From NCBI GenBank assembly GCA_903923395.1, contig CAIXXM010000085.1, positions 1-64,000 of the forward strand: a DNA stretch of 64,000 nucleotides. The letters run 5' to 3'. A model generated the notes under the pieces. The model did not search any database and was not told the DNA's origin. It worked only from the letters and a program-made list of their open reading frames with translations. Positions 45,682-55,737 of this stretch are shown piece by piece; the first letter of the stretch is position 1; each line of letters begins with the position of its first letter. The translations under genes and the position numbers were made by a program. Source of the DNA: an uncultured Acidobacteriia bacterium. GTDB taxonomy: Bacteria; Acidobacteriota; Terriglobia; Bryobacterales; Bryobacteraceae.

Positions 45682-47112
45682 TCACCCCAGCAACTTCTTC
45701 ACCACTTTTCCCTCAACATCCGTCAACCGGAAATCGCGCCCCATGTAGTTATAAGTCAACCGTGTATGATCAAACCCCAGGCAATGCAGCAGCGTCGCCT
45801 GCAGATCATGCACGTGGATCGGGTCTTCCTCAATATGGAAGCACAAATCATCCGTCTTCCCAATTACCGCACCCTTCTTCAAACCGCCGCCAGCCATCCA
45901 CATACTGTAGGCCACGGGATGATGGTCGCGCCCCGCGCTGTAGATATCTGACGGGTTCCGGACCTCACACATCGGTGTCCGTCCAAACTCCCCGCCCCAC
46001 ACGACTAACGTATCCTCCAGCAAGCCCCGCTGCTTCAGGTCTTTCACCAGCGCCGCAGCACCCTGATCCGTCGCATCGCAGTTCTTCTTCAGCTTGCGGT
46101 TGATATCACTGTGGTCATCCCAGCTGGCGTGCATCAACATCACGCAGCGCACCCCACGCTCCACCAGACGGCGGGCGAGCAGACAGTTTGTACCGAAGGT
46201 CTTGGTCGTATCGTTCGTAATCCCGTAACTGTCGAGCGTCTCCTTCGACTCCTTCGAGAAATCCAGCAATTCCGGCGATGACATCTGCATCCGGAAAGCC
46301 AGCTCATAAGAGTTAATCCGGCTGGCGATTTCCAGATCGCCGGTCTTCGCCTCATGCTCCTCATTGAGGTCTTTCAACACATCAAGAGTCGCCCGTTGTG
46401 TATCTTTCGAAACCCCTTGCGGATTCGATAAGTACAGAATCGGATCTCCACTGCTGCGGAACGTCGTCCCGGAGTAACTGGAAGGCAGAAAGCCGCTGCC
46501 ATAATTCGACGCGCCGCCGCTGGTCCCGGCACCAGAACTCAGCACAACGAAGCCAGGCAGGTTCTGCGATTCACTGCCCAAACCATACACCACCCACGAA
46601 CCAAGACTCGGCCGGCCCACCTGCGTGGAACCGCTGAACAGCAGTAACTGCCCCGGGTGATGGTTGAACGCATCGGTGTGCATGGAACGGACCAGCGTAA
46701 TATCATCCGCAACCGTGGCCAGATGCGGCAGATAGTCACTGATCTCCATGCCGGACTGGCCCCTCGGCTTGAATTCGCGGCGGCTCGCCAGCACCGCGGC
46801 CGTCGGCTTGATAAACGCCAGTTGTAAATTCTTGGTAAGTGACTCCGGCAGTGGCTTCCCATCCCACTTCGATAACTCCGGCTTTGGATCAAAGAGATCC
46901 AACTGGCTGGGTCCACCTTCCATGAACAGGAAGATGATGTTCTTCGCCTTGGGAGCAAAGTGGGGCTTGCGCGGTGCCAGCGGATTGCCCAACTGCCCTG
47001 CCCGGCCCTCCTGCTGCAACAAATTTGCCAGCGCCATGGTGCCAATGCCACCCGCCGTGGACCGGAAGAACTCTCTGCGCGATTGGATAGCTCTGAAGAT
47101 TCTCTCGTCCAT
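45682..47112 (-). CDS. DUF1501-family secreted protein
   Basis: 476 residues. The N-terminus has a twin-arginine-like region (IQSRREFFRSTAGGIGTMALANLL). The alkaline-phosphatase-like sulfatase-related fold shows NIIFLFMEGGPSQLDLFDPKPELS, GNPLAPRKPHF, VWGGEFGRTPMCEVRNP and GRDHHPVAYSMWMAGGGLK, the hallmarks of DUF1501. Almost always encoded beside a PSD1/DUF1553 protein, as here (6 bp downstream of it). Function unproven; the pair is abundant in Planctomycetes and Acidobacteria, probably in degradation of complex substrates. Confidence 0.9.
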   Translation of the reverse strand: MDERIFRAIQSRREFFRSTAGGIGTMALANLLQQEGRAGQLGNPLAPRKPHFAPKAKNIIFLFMEGGPSQLDLFDPKPELSKWDGKPLPESLTKNLQLAFIKPTAAVLASRREFKPRGQSGMEISDYLPHLATVADDITLVRSMHTDAFNHHPGQLLLFSGSTQVGRPSLGSWVVYGLGSESQNLPGFVVLSSGAGTSGGASNYGSGFLPSSYSGTTFRSSGDPILYLSNPQGVSKDTQRATLDVLKDLNEEHEAKTGDLEIASRINSYELAFRMQMSSPELLDFSKESKETLDSYGITNDTTKTFGTNCLLARRLVERGVRCVMLMHASWDDHSDINRKLKKNCDATDQGAAALVKDLKQRGLLEDTLVVWGGEFGRTPMCEVRNPSDIYSAGRDHHPVAYSMWMAGGGLKKGAVIGKTDDLCFHIEEDPIHVHDLQATLLHCLGFDHTRLTYNYMGRDFRLTDVEGKVVKKLLG

Positions 47113-47118
47113 GTTCCG

Positions 47119-49554
47119 CTACTCCCTGGTAATGAATTCGTCGAGGTTCAGGATCACGCGGCAAACCGCAACCCAGGCAGGTACACCGCCCGGTTCCCTG
47201 GCCGAAATGCCCGCCTGCTGGTCGTAATATTTCGCGAGCCGCGCCGTCTCTTTCTCCGTCGGCACCCGGTTCAAAGCCAGTGTGAAAGCCGCCTGCAGCC
47301 GGTCCGCAAACAAAGGCGCAGCTTCCGTGCGGTAAGCCAATGCCTGCGCCGCCTCAAAGAAGACCGGATCATTCAGCAGATTCATCGCCTGCAATGGCGT
47401 ATTGGAAACCCGCCGCCGCGTACAGGCCAGCGTGGAATCGGAAACATCAAAATTCACCAGAAACGGATACGGCGTGGTCCGCTGGTAATGAATGTAGAGC
47501 CCTCTGCGGTACTTATCCCGGCCCGGGCTTTCCACCCATTTCTTCACCGAATAACCCAGTTCCGCCACACCTGCGGGCTGGAACGGCTTGATACTGCGCC
47601 CGCCGATATCTTCATCGAGCAGCCCACTTACAGTAAGTGCCTCATCCCGCAGTAACTCCGCGGGCAGACGCAGACGGCCCTGCCTCGCGAGCAGGATATT
47701 CTCCGGGTCTTTCGTTTCCAAATCTTTACGGGTTGCCGAAGACTGCCGGTAAGTGCGGCTCATCACAATTTCCTTCAGCATGGCCTTCTGACTCCAACCC
47801 ACACGGCGATACTCGGTGGCCAGCCAATCCAGCAATTCGGGATGCGAGGGCTTGTCACCCTGTGTGCCGAAATCCTCAGAGGTACTTACGATGCCGCGCC
47901 CGAACAGTTCCTGCCATAAACGGTTCACCGCAACGCGCGCCGTGAGCGGATTGTCTTCCCGCAGCAGCCACTTCGCGAAATCCAAACGCCTTGGCATCGG
48001 CACATTCGCGGCAGGCAGAAATGATGGCGCACCCGGTTCCACACTGGCACCGACGGCCTTGTAATCCCCACGCAAAGCAATATACGCCGGACCGTTCTCC
48101 GGACGGTCTTCCATCACTGGCGCCTCAGCGACGGGCACTTGCAGCTTTTCCACCTCAGCCAGCTTGGTTTGGAATTCCTTGAACTTATCCGCCGCCGGTT
48201 TATCCCCCTTGAACAGAGGCCCCGCGTTCCGCAGGAAGCGGTTCTGGATCCGCAGCGCATCTTTCGGCAACCGTTTGGCAGGTTCCGTGAAGAGCACACG
48301 CTCGGCATGGTCTACACCCGCACGTATCTCCGTAACCTGGAAATCCCAGTCCAAATCCACACCAGGCTTCGTCATCGCACCCCGGATGATGTCTTCCCAC
48401 TTCGCCTGCAAGGCCGCGATGTTGTACTCCGCCAGCAGCGCCGCGCGCTTCTTCTCATACTCCGGCTTGCTGCGCAGATACGGACCCAGCTCACCCGGCA
48501 GCGGCGCATCGATATTCACCTCATCGGAGCCATGAAAGTAAGCTTCGATGCGATAGAAATCCTTCTGCGAGATGGGGTCGTACTTGTGGTCATGGCACTG
48601 TGCACACCGGACCGTGAGTCCCAGAAATACTGTGCCTGTCGTGGCCGTGCGGTCGATCAATTGCTCGAAACGCGCTTCTTTGCGGTCCACGCCAGCTTCC
48701 CGGTTGGTCAGGGTGTTGCGGTAAAAACCTGTCGCGATCCGCTGGTCCACCGTGGCGTTGGGCAACTCGTCCCCGGCAATCTGTTCGGTGATGAACTGGT
48801 CATACGGCAGGTCGCGGTTGTAGGCGCTGATCACCCAGTCCCGGTAGCGCCAGGCCCAATCCCGAACCAGATCCTTCTCGTAGCCATCGCTGTCCGCATA
48901 ATGTGCCAGATCCAGCCAGTAACGTGCCCACTTTTCCCCATAGTGCTGGCTGCCGAGCAGCCGGTCCACCACTTTCTCGTAAGCCGATGAGGAGGTATCC
49001 GCCAGAAACGCGGCAGTCTCCGCCGGAGTCGGCGGCAGACCGGTCAAATCCAGACTGACGCGCCGCAGCAGCGTGCGCTTGTCTGCATCCGGGGAAGGTA
49101 CAACTTTCTCTTTTTCGAGCCGGGCCAGCACAAAACGGTCGATCTCGTTCGCGGGCCAATCCGTCTTCGAAATCACCGGTGGAGCGGTACGCTTGGCAGC
49201 CTCCCAAGCCCAATGGCGCGGCCTTGACGCCGAAGAGGGCCACACCGCACCTTCCTCGATCCATTTCGTCAACTTCGCAATCTGGTCCGCCGTCAGTTTC
49301 GGACCCGCCGGCGGCATCACACCACCGCTCTCGCCCTTGACCTTCGCGAGAATTTTGCTCTCCGCCGGCTTGCCCGGCACGATGACGCGGGCGGCGGAAT
49401 CCTTGTCGTCGAAGCGAAGTCCAGAGAGGTGGATCTTTTCCCCGTGGCAAGCGATACAGCGCTGGTCGAGCAGCGGCTTGATCTCGGTGGCAAAATCCAC
49501 CGACGCAGCCATTCGGCCAGCCAGACAGAAGAAGAGGGCGATGCGCAGCCGCAT
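47119..49554 (-). CDS. PSD1 and planctomycete cytochrome C domain protein (DUF1549/DUF1553)
   Basis: 811 residues with a signal peptide (IALFFCLAGRMAAS). Heme-binding cytochrome-like domain at about 20-100 with CIACHGEK and GVMPPAG. DUF1549 follows at about 135-330 (LTGLPPTPAETAAFLADTSS, DLAHYADSDGYEKDLVRDWA, VRCAQCHDHKYDPISQKDFY), then C-terminal DUF1553 (LLREDNPLTARVAVNRLWQE, FGTQGDKPSHPELLDWLATE). The second CxxCH (CAQCH) suggests another heme. Partner of the DUF1501 gene; possibly an extracytoplasmic redox enzyme. Confidence 0.92.
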   Translation of the reverse strand: MRLRIALFFCLAGRMAASVDFATEIKPLLDQRCIACHGEKIHLSGLRFDDKDSAARVIVPGKPAESKILAKVKGESGGVMPPAGPKLTADQIAKLTKWIEEGAVWPSSASRPRHWAWEAAKRTAPPVISKTDWPANEIDRFVLARLEKEKVVPSPDADKRTLLRRVSLDLTGLPPTPAETAAFLADTSSSAYEKVVDRLLGSQHYGEKWARYWLDLAHYADSDGYEKDLVRDWAWRYRDWVISAYNRDLPYDQFITEQIAGDELPNATVDQRIATGFYRNTLTNREAGVDRKEARFEQLIDRTATTGTVFLGLTVRCAQCHDHKYDPISQKDFYRIEAYFHGSDEVNIDAPLPGELGPYLRSKPEYEKKRAALLAEYNIAALQAKWEDIIRGAMTKPGVDLDWDFQVTEIRAGVDHAERVLFTEPAKRLPKDALRIQNRFLRNAGPLFKGDKPAADKFKEFQTKLAEVEKLQVPVAEAPVMEDRPENGPAYIALRGDYKAVGASVEPGAPSFLPAANVPMPRRLDFAKWLLREDNPLTARVAVNRLWQELFGRGIVSTSEDFGTQGDKPSHPELLDWLATEYRRVGWSQKAMLKEIVMSRTYRQSSATRKDLETKDPENILLARQGRLRLPAELLRDEALTVSGLLDEDIGGRSIKPFQPAGVAELGYSVKKWVESPGRDKYRRGLYIHYQRTTPYPFLVNFDVSDSTLACTRRRVSNTPLQAMNLLNDPVFFEAAQALAYRTEAAPLFADRLQAAFTLALNRVPTEKETARLAKYYDQQAGISAREPGGVPAWVAVCRVILNLDEFITRE

Positions 49555-49579
49555 AAGCCCTCTATTCTATGCCTTTTGC

Positions 49580-50749
49580 TTACTTCTCAGTGAGTGCGGC
49601 CACACCGGGCAGCGTCATGCCGGAGAGGAACTCGAGCGAAGCGCCGCCTCCCGTGGAAACGTGCGTGATCTTGCCCGTGACGCCAGCGCTCTTGATCGCC
49701 TTCTCGGAATCACCGCCGCCGACCACCGAAACCGCTCCAGAGTTCGCCACGGCAATCGCCAGGGCCACCGTGCCTTTATCGAACGGAGGCATTTCGAAAA
49801 CCCCCATTGGGCCGTTCCAGATGATGGTCTTCGCCGAACCGATCACCGCCGCATACGCTTCAATCGTTTTTTCGCCGATATCCAGCGCCATCGTGCCTTC
49901 GGGAATCTCCGTGACGTTCTGATACTCCGCGCCAGCCTTGAATTCCGTGGACACCGCATGGTCCACCGGCAGCATCAGCTTGTCGCCATACTTCGCTTCC
50001 AGGGAACGCGCCAGCTCCAGCTTGTCGTTTTCCACCAGAGACTTGCCTGTGGGCAGCCCCTGCGCCTTCAGGAACGTGTAAGCCATCGCGCCACCGATGA
50101 GAACCTTGTCCACCACCTTGGCCATGTTCTCAATCAGTTCGATCTTGTCAGAAACCTTCGCCCCGCCAATCAGTGCCACGCAAGGCCGTTCCGGACTGGT
50201 CACAGCCATGCCCAGATACTTCAATTCCTGATTCATCAGCAACCCGGCCGCAGCCTGCGGCACGAACTGAATCATGCCCACCGTGGAAGCATGCGCGCGG
50301 TGCGCCGTACCAAACGCGTCATTGACGTAAACATCACACAGCTTGGCCAGCTTCTCTGAGAATGCTGGATCATTCGCCTCTTCCTCTGCATGGAAACGAA
50401 GATTCTCCAGCAGCAGCACGCCACCGGGAGCAGGCAGCATCGCTTCCACCTCCGCACCCACGCAATCGGGCGCCAGTGCGACGGGCTTGCCCAGCAGTTC
50501 CTGCAGCTTCGCCGCAACGGGCTTCATGCTCATCTCCGCATTGAACTTGCCTTTGGGGCGGCCCAGGTGCGACGCGAGAATCACCGCGGCACCATGTTCC
50601 AGCGCGTACTGAATCGTGGGCAAAGACGCGCGGATTCGCTTGTCACTGGTGATTTCCTGCCCGCCTTCCGCGAGAGGAACATTGAAGTCAACACGGATGA
50701 AGACACGCTTCCCGTTCAGATCGAGGTCTTGGATCGACAGTTTTGCCAT
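49580..50749 (-). CDS. pgk: Phosphoglycerate kinase
   Basis: 389 residues, normal length. Signature [15 protein letters not shown], basic-patch helices with [38 protein letters not shown] and [14 protein letters not shown] plus [15 protein letters not shown]. It makes ATP from 1,3-bisphosphoglycerate in glycolysis. No gap gene is adjacent, unlike many bacteria; here it follows a small VOC gene. Confidence 0.97.
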   Translation of the reverse strand: MAKLSIQDLDLNGKRVFIRVDFNVPLAEGGQEITSDKRIRASLPTIQYALEHGAAVILASHLGRPKGKFNAEMSMKPVAAKLQELLGKPVALAPDCVGAEVEAMLPAPGGVLLLENLRFHAEEEANDPAFSEKLAKLCDVYVNDAFGTAHRAHASTVGMIQFVPQAAAGLLMNQELKYLGMAVTSPERPCVALIGGAKVSDKIELIENMAKVVDKVLIGGAMAYTFLKAQGLPTGKSLVENDKLELARSLEAKYGDKLMLPVDHAVSTEFKAGAEYQNVTEIPEGTMALDIGEKTIEAYAAVIGSAKTIIWNGPMGVFEMPPFDKGTVALAIAVANSGAVSVVGGGDSEKAIKSAGVTGKITHVSTGGGASLEFLSGMTLPGVAALTEK

Positions 50750-50774
50750 GGGTGAATTCCCAGCCTAGCAAAAG

Positions 50775-51140
50775 CTACCGGACTTCACTCATCAGGCCAC
50801 AGAGATTGCCCTCGGAATCCTTGAAGAACGCCATCCAGAGTTCGTGATCCGGCATCTTCGCAATCATCCGCGCATCCTGCTCGAACACCACGCCTTTGTC
50901 CCGCAAGTTTTCGACAGCAGCGTAAATATCGGGCGTCTTGTAGTACAGAATCGACGAATACGCCGTACCCGTGTTGCTGGTGCTCAGCATCAGCCGCACG
51001 CCGCCACAGTTGAAGAACGCCATCCCCCCCGCTTCAAAGAGGAATGGAAGTCCTACTTTGTCCCGGTAGAAAGCCGTCGCGCGAGCCACGTCAGTCACAG
51101 TCAATGCAATCTGACCGATTGTCAGAGATGCCCCAAGCAT
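50775..51140 (-). CDS. Single-domain VOC family protein
   Basis: 121 residues. Glyoxalase-like fold with IGQIALTVTDVARATAFYRD, LPFLFEAGGMAFFNCGGVRL and a C-terminal glutamate-type position in FKDSEGNLCGLMSEV. Cytoplasmic, substrate unknown. It is 20 bp downstream of the sugar kinase gene and 25 bp upstream of pgk. Confidence 0.83.
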   Translation of the reverse strand: MLGASLTIGQIALTVTDVARATAFYRDKVGLPFLFEAGGMAFFNCGGVRLMLSTSNTGTAYSSILYYKTPDIYAAVENLRDKGVVFEQDARMIAKMPDHELWMAFFKDSEGNLCGLMSEVR

Positions 51141-51160
51141 GGCAGAAGAATAACACTAGT

Positions 51161-52114
51161 TCAGGACTTCAGACCAGTTGGATTTTTCAAGACCGGCTGC
51201 AGATGGCAAGCACGGTACGCACGGTACAAAGCACCGAGCGAAGGGCTGTGCGCGGGAGCGATGCAGTTCGTCCTGCCATCCAGTTCCACCAGATCCTGAA
51301 ATCTGTCCAGCAGAATCGCGCTGCCGAAAACCCCGCCGACATACGCCACCTGCAAGTGGTCCGCAGGCTTCCACAACTGGTGCTTCACCGCCCCCGCCAA
51401 CAGAGCCAGTTCGTGGGCAGCGCGTTGGAGAATCTCCAGCGCCACCGGGTCACCCTCTTCGGCAACGCTGCTCACCAGCCGCGCCAGAGTAGCCACACGC
51501 GCACGGGGCCAGTCCGTGGTGTAAAAGCGGTGCAGCAGTTCATTGGCATCCCGCGCTTCGCCCGCCTCCAGCAGAACCGGAGTCAGTGCCGTGCGCGCCC
51601 CCCAGCCTTCATGCTCCCGCAGTATGGCCCGCAAGGCTTGCCGTGCCACATCGAAGCCACCGCCTTCATCGCCAAACGCGAAGCCCCAACCGCCCGCGCG
51701 CGCCGTTTCTCCCGCGGCATTCGCACCAAACGCAATCGACCCCGTACCGGCAATCACAATGACACCCGCTCCGCCGGACATCGCACCGGAAAGTGCGATG
51801 GCGGCATCGGTTGTCACCTCCAGCCATTCCGCATCGATCAACTCCCGCAGCAACCCCTGCTTGTCGTCGGGGCCGCCGCTCATCCCGAGACATGCGGCGC
51901 GAAACTTTGGCTTGCCGCCGCCCAACCCCGCACGGTGCGCCGCCTGCGCCAGACATTCCCCCATCACACGCCGGAACTTTGCCGGACCTTCCGCAGCCCC
52001 CACGTGGTTACACGGCCCGGACGCCGCCCAGCCGATGATGTTCCCCGCCGCATCCCCGATCACCGCAGTCGTGCTCGACTGCCCGCCATCCACGCCTAGA
52101 AAATATTCGCTCAT
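51161..52114 (-). CDS. BadF/BcrA-type ATPase, probable N-acetylglucosamine kinase
   Basis: 317 residues. ASKHA fold: phosphate-1 loop FLGVDGGQSSTTAVIGDAAG, GWAASGPCNHVG, phosphate-2 region VIVIAGTGSIAFGANAAGE and adenosine motif YVGGVFGSAILLDRFQ. Family members phosphorylate amino sugars such as GlcNAc or act as reductase activators; the absence of Fe-S cysteines favours a kinase. The start overlaps the glycosyltransferase-like stop by 4 bp (ATGA). Confidence 0.82.
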   Translation of the reverse strand: MSEYFLGVDGGQSSTTAVIGDAAGNIIGWAASGPCNHVGAAEGPAKFRRVMGECLAQAAHRAGLGGGKPKFRAACLGMSGGPDDKQGLLRELIDAEWLEVTTDAAIALSGAMSGGAGVIVIAGTGSIAFGANAAGETARAGGWGFAFGDEGGGFDVARQALRAILREHEGWGARTALTPVLLEAGEARDANELLHRFYTTDWPRARVATLARLVSSVAEEGDPVALEILQRAAHELALLAGAVKHQLWKPADHLQVAYVGGVFGSAILLDRFQDLVELDGRTNCIAPAHSPSLGALYRAYRACHLQPVLKNPTGLKS

Positions 52115-54297
52115 TGGATTTCGTATAACCGCGTTCTATTCCGGTCCGCCAGTTGCCTGAGTCCCCAGGCTTCCGGATGCGGATAAATATCCTTCGCCAA
52201 AGGATGATCGTATTCCACCAGCAGATACCCGACGCCGCGCGCCTGCACTGCTCTTGTGGCATCGCGCCGCAAATCCGCCGCATCCGGGGCTTCCAGCTTC
52301 TGTATCTCGCCTGGAAGAGCAATGCACCCCGAAGCCCAGCACCGTTGCGCCTGCAGGGTCACCTTCCATTGGTCATGCGAACAGTGGACTTCCATGCGGT
52401 CCACTTCCACCTCATACCCCAAATCCAGTTCCCAGTACATCCCGGGCCGGATCGTTTCCCAGGTCCTCCAGCGGGTGGCTGCATTCCGGTCGATGGCGAG
52501 CCCGGCATCCCAGCGGTTCGGCTTCGACGTGGCGTGCCAGACCGGAGTCCGCTCCAGTTCTTTATCTCCCAGGAAGAGCCGGACTTCCCCAATACTCCAG
52601 GTATCGTCCTTGCTTTCCGCCGTCTGCACCAGGCGCAACCGGCTGATCTTCTGCTTGGGAAACGCCGCGCGGAGATTCCAGCTGGGATGCAGCCCTTTAT
52701 CCATGGCCGTCATGAGAATATCCTCAATCAACTGCCCTTCCGCGGAGTTCTGATTCACAATGACGTCACGCTTCGTGTAAGCATCCGCGGTGACTGAGGT
52801 ACTCCAAACCCGGCCGCCATCCCGGACTTTTTCATCCATTTCGCGGGCAATCAGGATATGTGGAATGCGGAAGAAGAGAAACGCATCGGAATCCTTTAGC
52901 CGCAGCGCCTCTTTCCATGGCACGCTGTGGATCTGCCAGCTGCCTGCGGGGTCGCGGTAACTATCGATCACGCGCGGCCAGGCAAGCACCGCAGCCAGCA
53001 TGATGGCCACAACCGGCACCACGGGCAACGACTCCAAGGCCATGGCAATTCCCAGCGCCGCGAATGGCAGCGCCGGCAACAGAAAGCGGGCACCAATGTT
53101 GCCCGGGTACGCCAGCATCATGCAAACCATCGCCACCAGACACCAGCGCCCGGGTTTGGATTTCCAGTTCAAAAACACAACCGGAGTCAGCAGGAACAAT
53201 GGACCCAACAGCCCCCCGAGATCACCTCCCACAGTCACCAGCCACGGAAGCGACCGGAAGCTGGTCAATCCGTAATTCCGGAAATACGCCAGGTATTCCT
53301 TCTCAAAGGAAAGATGAATGTAAGGATTCGGGAAATAGGCGTTGAAGAAAGGAGAAACAGGATTTCCCAGCCACATCCAGTTCTTGATCAGCCAGGGCAG
53401 TCCCAGCAGTCCGGCCAAACCGGCAACGGGAAACACGGCCTTCCACCGGCCACGGAAGAGGATCACCAGCATGGCGTAAAGACCCGCGCCAAACCCTGTG
53501 AACTTGATGGCGAAACAGAACCCCGCCAGCAAGCCGACCGGCAACAGGAGCCGGTCATCCTGCTCTTCCCGCCAGATTTCCAGCAGATAGAACATGGCAA
53601 AGGCACTCACCGCAAGCGCCACATCGTTATAGGCACTTACCCCGTCAATGCCTGCCATGGGAGAGAGGTAGAACAGCATGCCCGCGCACATTCCCGCCAC
53701 CGGCCGCCCAATCCGCTCCCCGTACGAGCGCAGCAGCCAGGGGCTCGCCAGCAGGAAACTGCAATGCACTGTGGCCGCCGCCGAATGACGTCCAACAGCG
53801 AAGGCATATAGGAATAACATCTCCGCCCCCTGCGAGAGCGCCGAGTACATATTCGTCGTAATCCGGTGAAACCCGTGTTCCCGGAAGTAACGCGCGACCA
53901 AGCCGAGGTGGTACGCCACGCCATCCGGTCTGATCTCCGGTGCCAGTGAGTTGGAAAGATAAATGACCGCATACCCGGCGAACGCAACCCCAAATGCAAT
54001 ACGCAACGCCCGTGGACCCGCAGCAGGACCGTGCTCCCCCTGCGCCTTCCGGTCCCGCCAGGCTAATCCCGGCGCAGCCAGACCCAGGACGAGAAACACT
54101 TCCGTCCGCGCCATGCCAGCCGCGCAGAGCAGGAAGACAAGAAGACTCAGCAGTGCTGCGCCAGTGAAGGCTTCAAGCAGCCATTGCTCATTTCTGCGAA
54201 GCCGGATTCCCAGACGTGCAAACAGAACGCGGCCCAGCGCCCAACTCGCCCCAACCGTGAGCGCGGCACCCGCAACAACTGAAAGTACGTGTCGCAA
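52111..54297 (-). CDS. Polytopic glycosyltransferase-like membrane protein with discoidin-like domain
   Basis: 728 residues. About ten membrane segments fill residues 1-440 (VLSVVAGAALTVGASWALGR, ALRIAFGVAFAGYAVIYLSN) with an early acidic motif LAPEIRPDGVAYHLGL, as in GT39/GT83-like transferases that use polyprenyl-linked sugars. Residues of about 560-640 resemble an F5/8 type C (discoidin) domain: WSIGEVRLFLG, AIDRNAATRWRTWE, MYWELDLGYEVEVDRMEVH. The C-terminus (VGYLLVEYDHPLAKD, NRTRLYEIQ) is the usual tail of this protein type. Acceptor unknown. Confidence 0.72.
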   Translation of the reverse strand: MRHVLSVVAGAALTVGASWALGRVLFARLGIRLRRNEQWLLEAFTGAALLSLLVFLLCAAGMARTEVFLVLGLAAPGLAWRDRKAQGEHGPAAGPRALRIAFGVAFAGYAVIYLSNSLAPEIRPDGVAYHLGLVARYFREHGFHRITTNMYSALSQGAEMLFLYAFAVGRHSAAATVHCSFLLASPWLLRSYGERIGRPVAGMCAGMLFYLSPMAGIDGVSAYNDVALAVSAFAMFYLLEIWREEQDDRLLLPVGLLAGFCFAIKFTGFGAGLYAMLVILFRGRWKAVFPVAGLAGLLGLPWLIKNWMWLGNPVSPFFNAYFPNPYIHLSFEKEYLAYFRNYGLTSFRSLPWLVTVGGDLGGLLGPLFLLTPVVFLNWKSKPGRWCLVAMVCMMLAYPGNIGARFLLPALPFAALGIAMALESLPVVPVVAIMLAAVLAWPRVIDSYRDPAGSWQIHSVPWKEALRLKDSDAFLFFRIPHILIAREMDEKVRDGGRVWSTSVTADAYTKRDVIVNQNSAEGQLIEDILMTAMDKGLHPSWNLRAAFPKQKISRLRLVQTAESKDDTWSIGEVRLFLGDKELERTPVWHATSKPNRWDAGLAIDRNAATRWRTWETIRPGMYWELDLGYEVEVDRMEVHCSHDQWKVTLQAQRCWASGCIALPGEIQKLEAPDAADLRRDATRAVQARGVGYLLVEYDHPLAKDIYPHPEAWGLRQLADRNRTRLYEIQ

Positions 54298-54302
54298 GAG
54301 AC

Positions 54303-54878
54303 CTACTTGGCGTCAGTCCGAACGAACCCGGCGCGGCTCATGATGAAAGACAGCGGGTGGCCCAGAGGATCCGTGGCGGATTTATCGGTCTCCACGCGGA
54401 TGTAATTCATCCCCGCGGGGGCCAGCCACTCCTCCGGAACCGGCTTCTTCCAGACGTAATTCCCGTCGTGGTCATAATGAAGCTCGTCGGCTTTGTTGTT
54501 ATTGACGAAGACCGTCAGTGTCTGCGGTCCTGTCTGATCCAGAATCGACTTCGCGATCGCAAATTCCATCTTCGCCGACCAGCCGGACTTCGAAGGCAGG
54601 TAAAAACGGACCTCGACTTTCGGAAATGCCCAGCGCCAGGCCCCGCTCATGATGTCCCCGCTCAAGCCCGATGCAATGTGAATCGATGAACCCGGCTGGC
54701 CGAAAAACGCATATGGCCCCATCAGATCTGCACCGAACACGTCCATCGGTTTCCGCTCCACGGGAGGCGCGTACACGTCAGGTGGACCGCCGCAGGCAGT
54801 GAGCAGGAGAGCCGCGAATACCGGCAATAAGAGCAGTCTTGGCACGAAATAGCGAGTATGCCACACGCCGCCATCCAT
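54303..54878 (-). CDS. Lipoprotein of unknown function
   Basis: About 191 residues from the ATG at 54878, giving a signal with lipobox (LLLPVFAALLLTACGG); upstream in-frame starts reach 55007 but add an implausible N-terminus. The mature part is beta-rich (SIHIASGLSGDIMSGAWRWA, QTLTVFVNNNKADELHY, AGMNYIRVETDKS) and resembles an extracytoplasmic beta-sandwich. Its stop lies 6 bp before the glycosyltransferase-like gene, so they likely work together at the envelope. Not assigned to a family. Confidence 0.6.
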   Translation of the reverse strand: MDGGVWHTRYFVPRLLLLPVFAALLLTACGGPPDVYAPPVERKPMDVFGADLMGPYAFFGQPGSSIHIASGLSGDIMSGAWRWAFPKVEVRFYLPSKSGWSAKMEFAIAKSILDQTGPQTLTVFVNNNKADELHYDHDGNYVWKKPVPEEWLAPAGMNYIRVETDKSATDPLGHPLSFIMSRAGFVRTDAK

Positions 54879-55033
54879 CCACACCACCGGCCGCACAGGA
54901 CGAAAGAAGCCCCAATCCCGCATTTTCCCTGTACGGAATAAGCAGTGAATCACGAGTATTTTTTGTGCATTCACGGAATTGCCGGTGCGTCTGGTGCTAT
55001 CCAGCACAGTGAGTATGCCATACTGCTCAACAA

Positions 55034-55693
55034 ATGTCTTTCCTGCTGGAAGTAATTGCTTCGTCTTGCGAGGACGCTCTGGAGGCCGAACAGGGCGGCG
55101 CCGGCCGGGTGGAACTTTGTATTTCCCTGCAGCAGGGCGGACTCACACCGCCGCTGGCGATGGTGGAAGAAGTTGTTGCCCGCCTAACCATTCCCTGCCG
55201 CGCAATGATCTGTGAAAATCCCTCTTATCTCACGCCTGATTCCGCGGAATTGAACAAACTGATCACACTAACCAAGGAAATCAGCGCACTGCCTATCGAC
55301 GGGATCGTCATCGGATTCGCCACCCCGGAAGGCCAGTTGGACCTGAAAACGCTCGAAACGCTCGCCGATGCAGCCCCCGCCACCCGAATCACCTTCCACC
55401 GCATCTTTGAAACCTTTACCGACCCGTTCTCTGTCTTGAAACAGCTAAAATCATTCCAGCAAATTGACCGGATTCTCCTTTGCCGGGCCATCTGGAACCG
55501 CCTCGCCATCGCCGCATCTCCGGTCCGGCTCATTGCCGGTGGCGGACTTCGCGAAGAAGATTTCCGCTACCTCTTGCAAAACACCACCATCCGGGAATTC
55601 CACACCGGCCGCGCGGTGCGTGACGACGGCAAGGCGGACGGCAAGGTGCAAGCCCTGCTCGTCCGCCGGTTGATTGAAGCGATCCAGGCCTAA
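55034..55693 (+). CDS. cutC: CutC-family protein (copper homeostasis)
   Basis: 219 residues, TIM-barrel CutC family: LLEVIASSCEDALEAEQGGA, RVELCISLQQGGLTPPL, VIGFATPEGQLD, ITFHRIFETFTDP and LIAGGGLREEDFRYLL. The family was linked genetically to copper tolerance, but its biochemical role is unsettled. The upstream spacing from the divergent lipoprotein gene is about 155 bp and no riboswitch or strong promoter was recognised there. Confidence 0.9.
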   Translation: MSFLLEVIASSCEDALEAEQGGAGRVELCISLQQGGLTPPLAMVEEVVARLTIPCRAMICENPSYLTPDSAELNKLITLTKEISALPIDGIVIGFATPEGQLDLKTLETLADAAPATRITFHRIFETFTDPFSVLKQLKSFQQIDRILLCRAIWNRLAIAASPVRLIAGGGLREEDFRYLLQNTTIREFHTGRAVRDDGKADGKVQALLVRRLIEAIQA

Positions 55694-55699
55694 GAAGCA

Positions 55700-55724
55700 A
55701 CCCGCGCACAACGGACCCGCCGTG
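55700..55724. repeat. Short relative of the dispersed repeat / convergent-gene hairpin
   Basis: GCGCACAACGGAC on the plus strand matches the conserved end of the dispersed repeat, and GCGCAC / GTGCGC form a 6-bp stem around 12 bases. It lies between the convergent cutC and BON genes, where it may act as a transcript end. The match is short, so common origin is likely rather than proven. Confidence 0.45.
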
Positions 55725-55737
55725 CGCTGAGCAAGGC

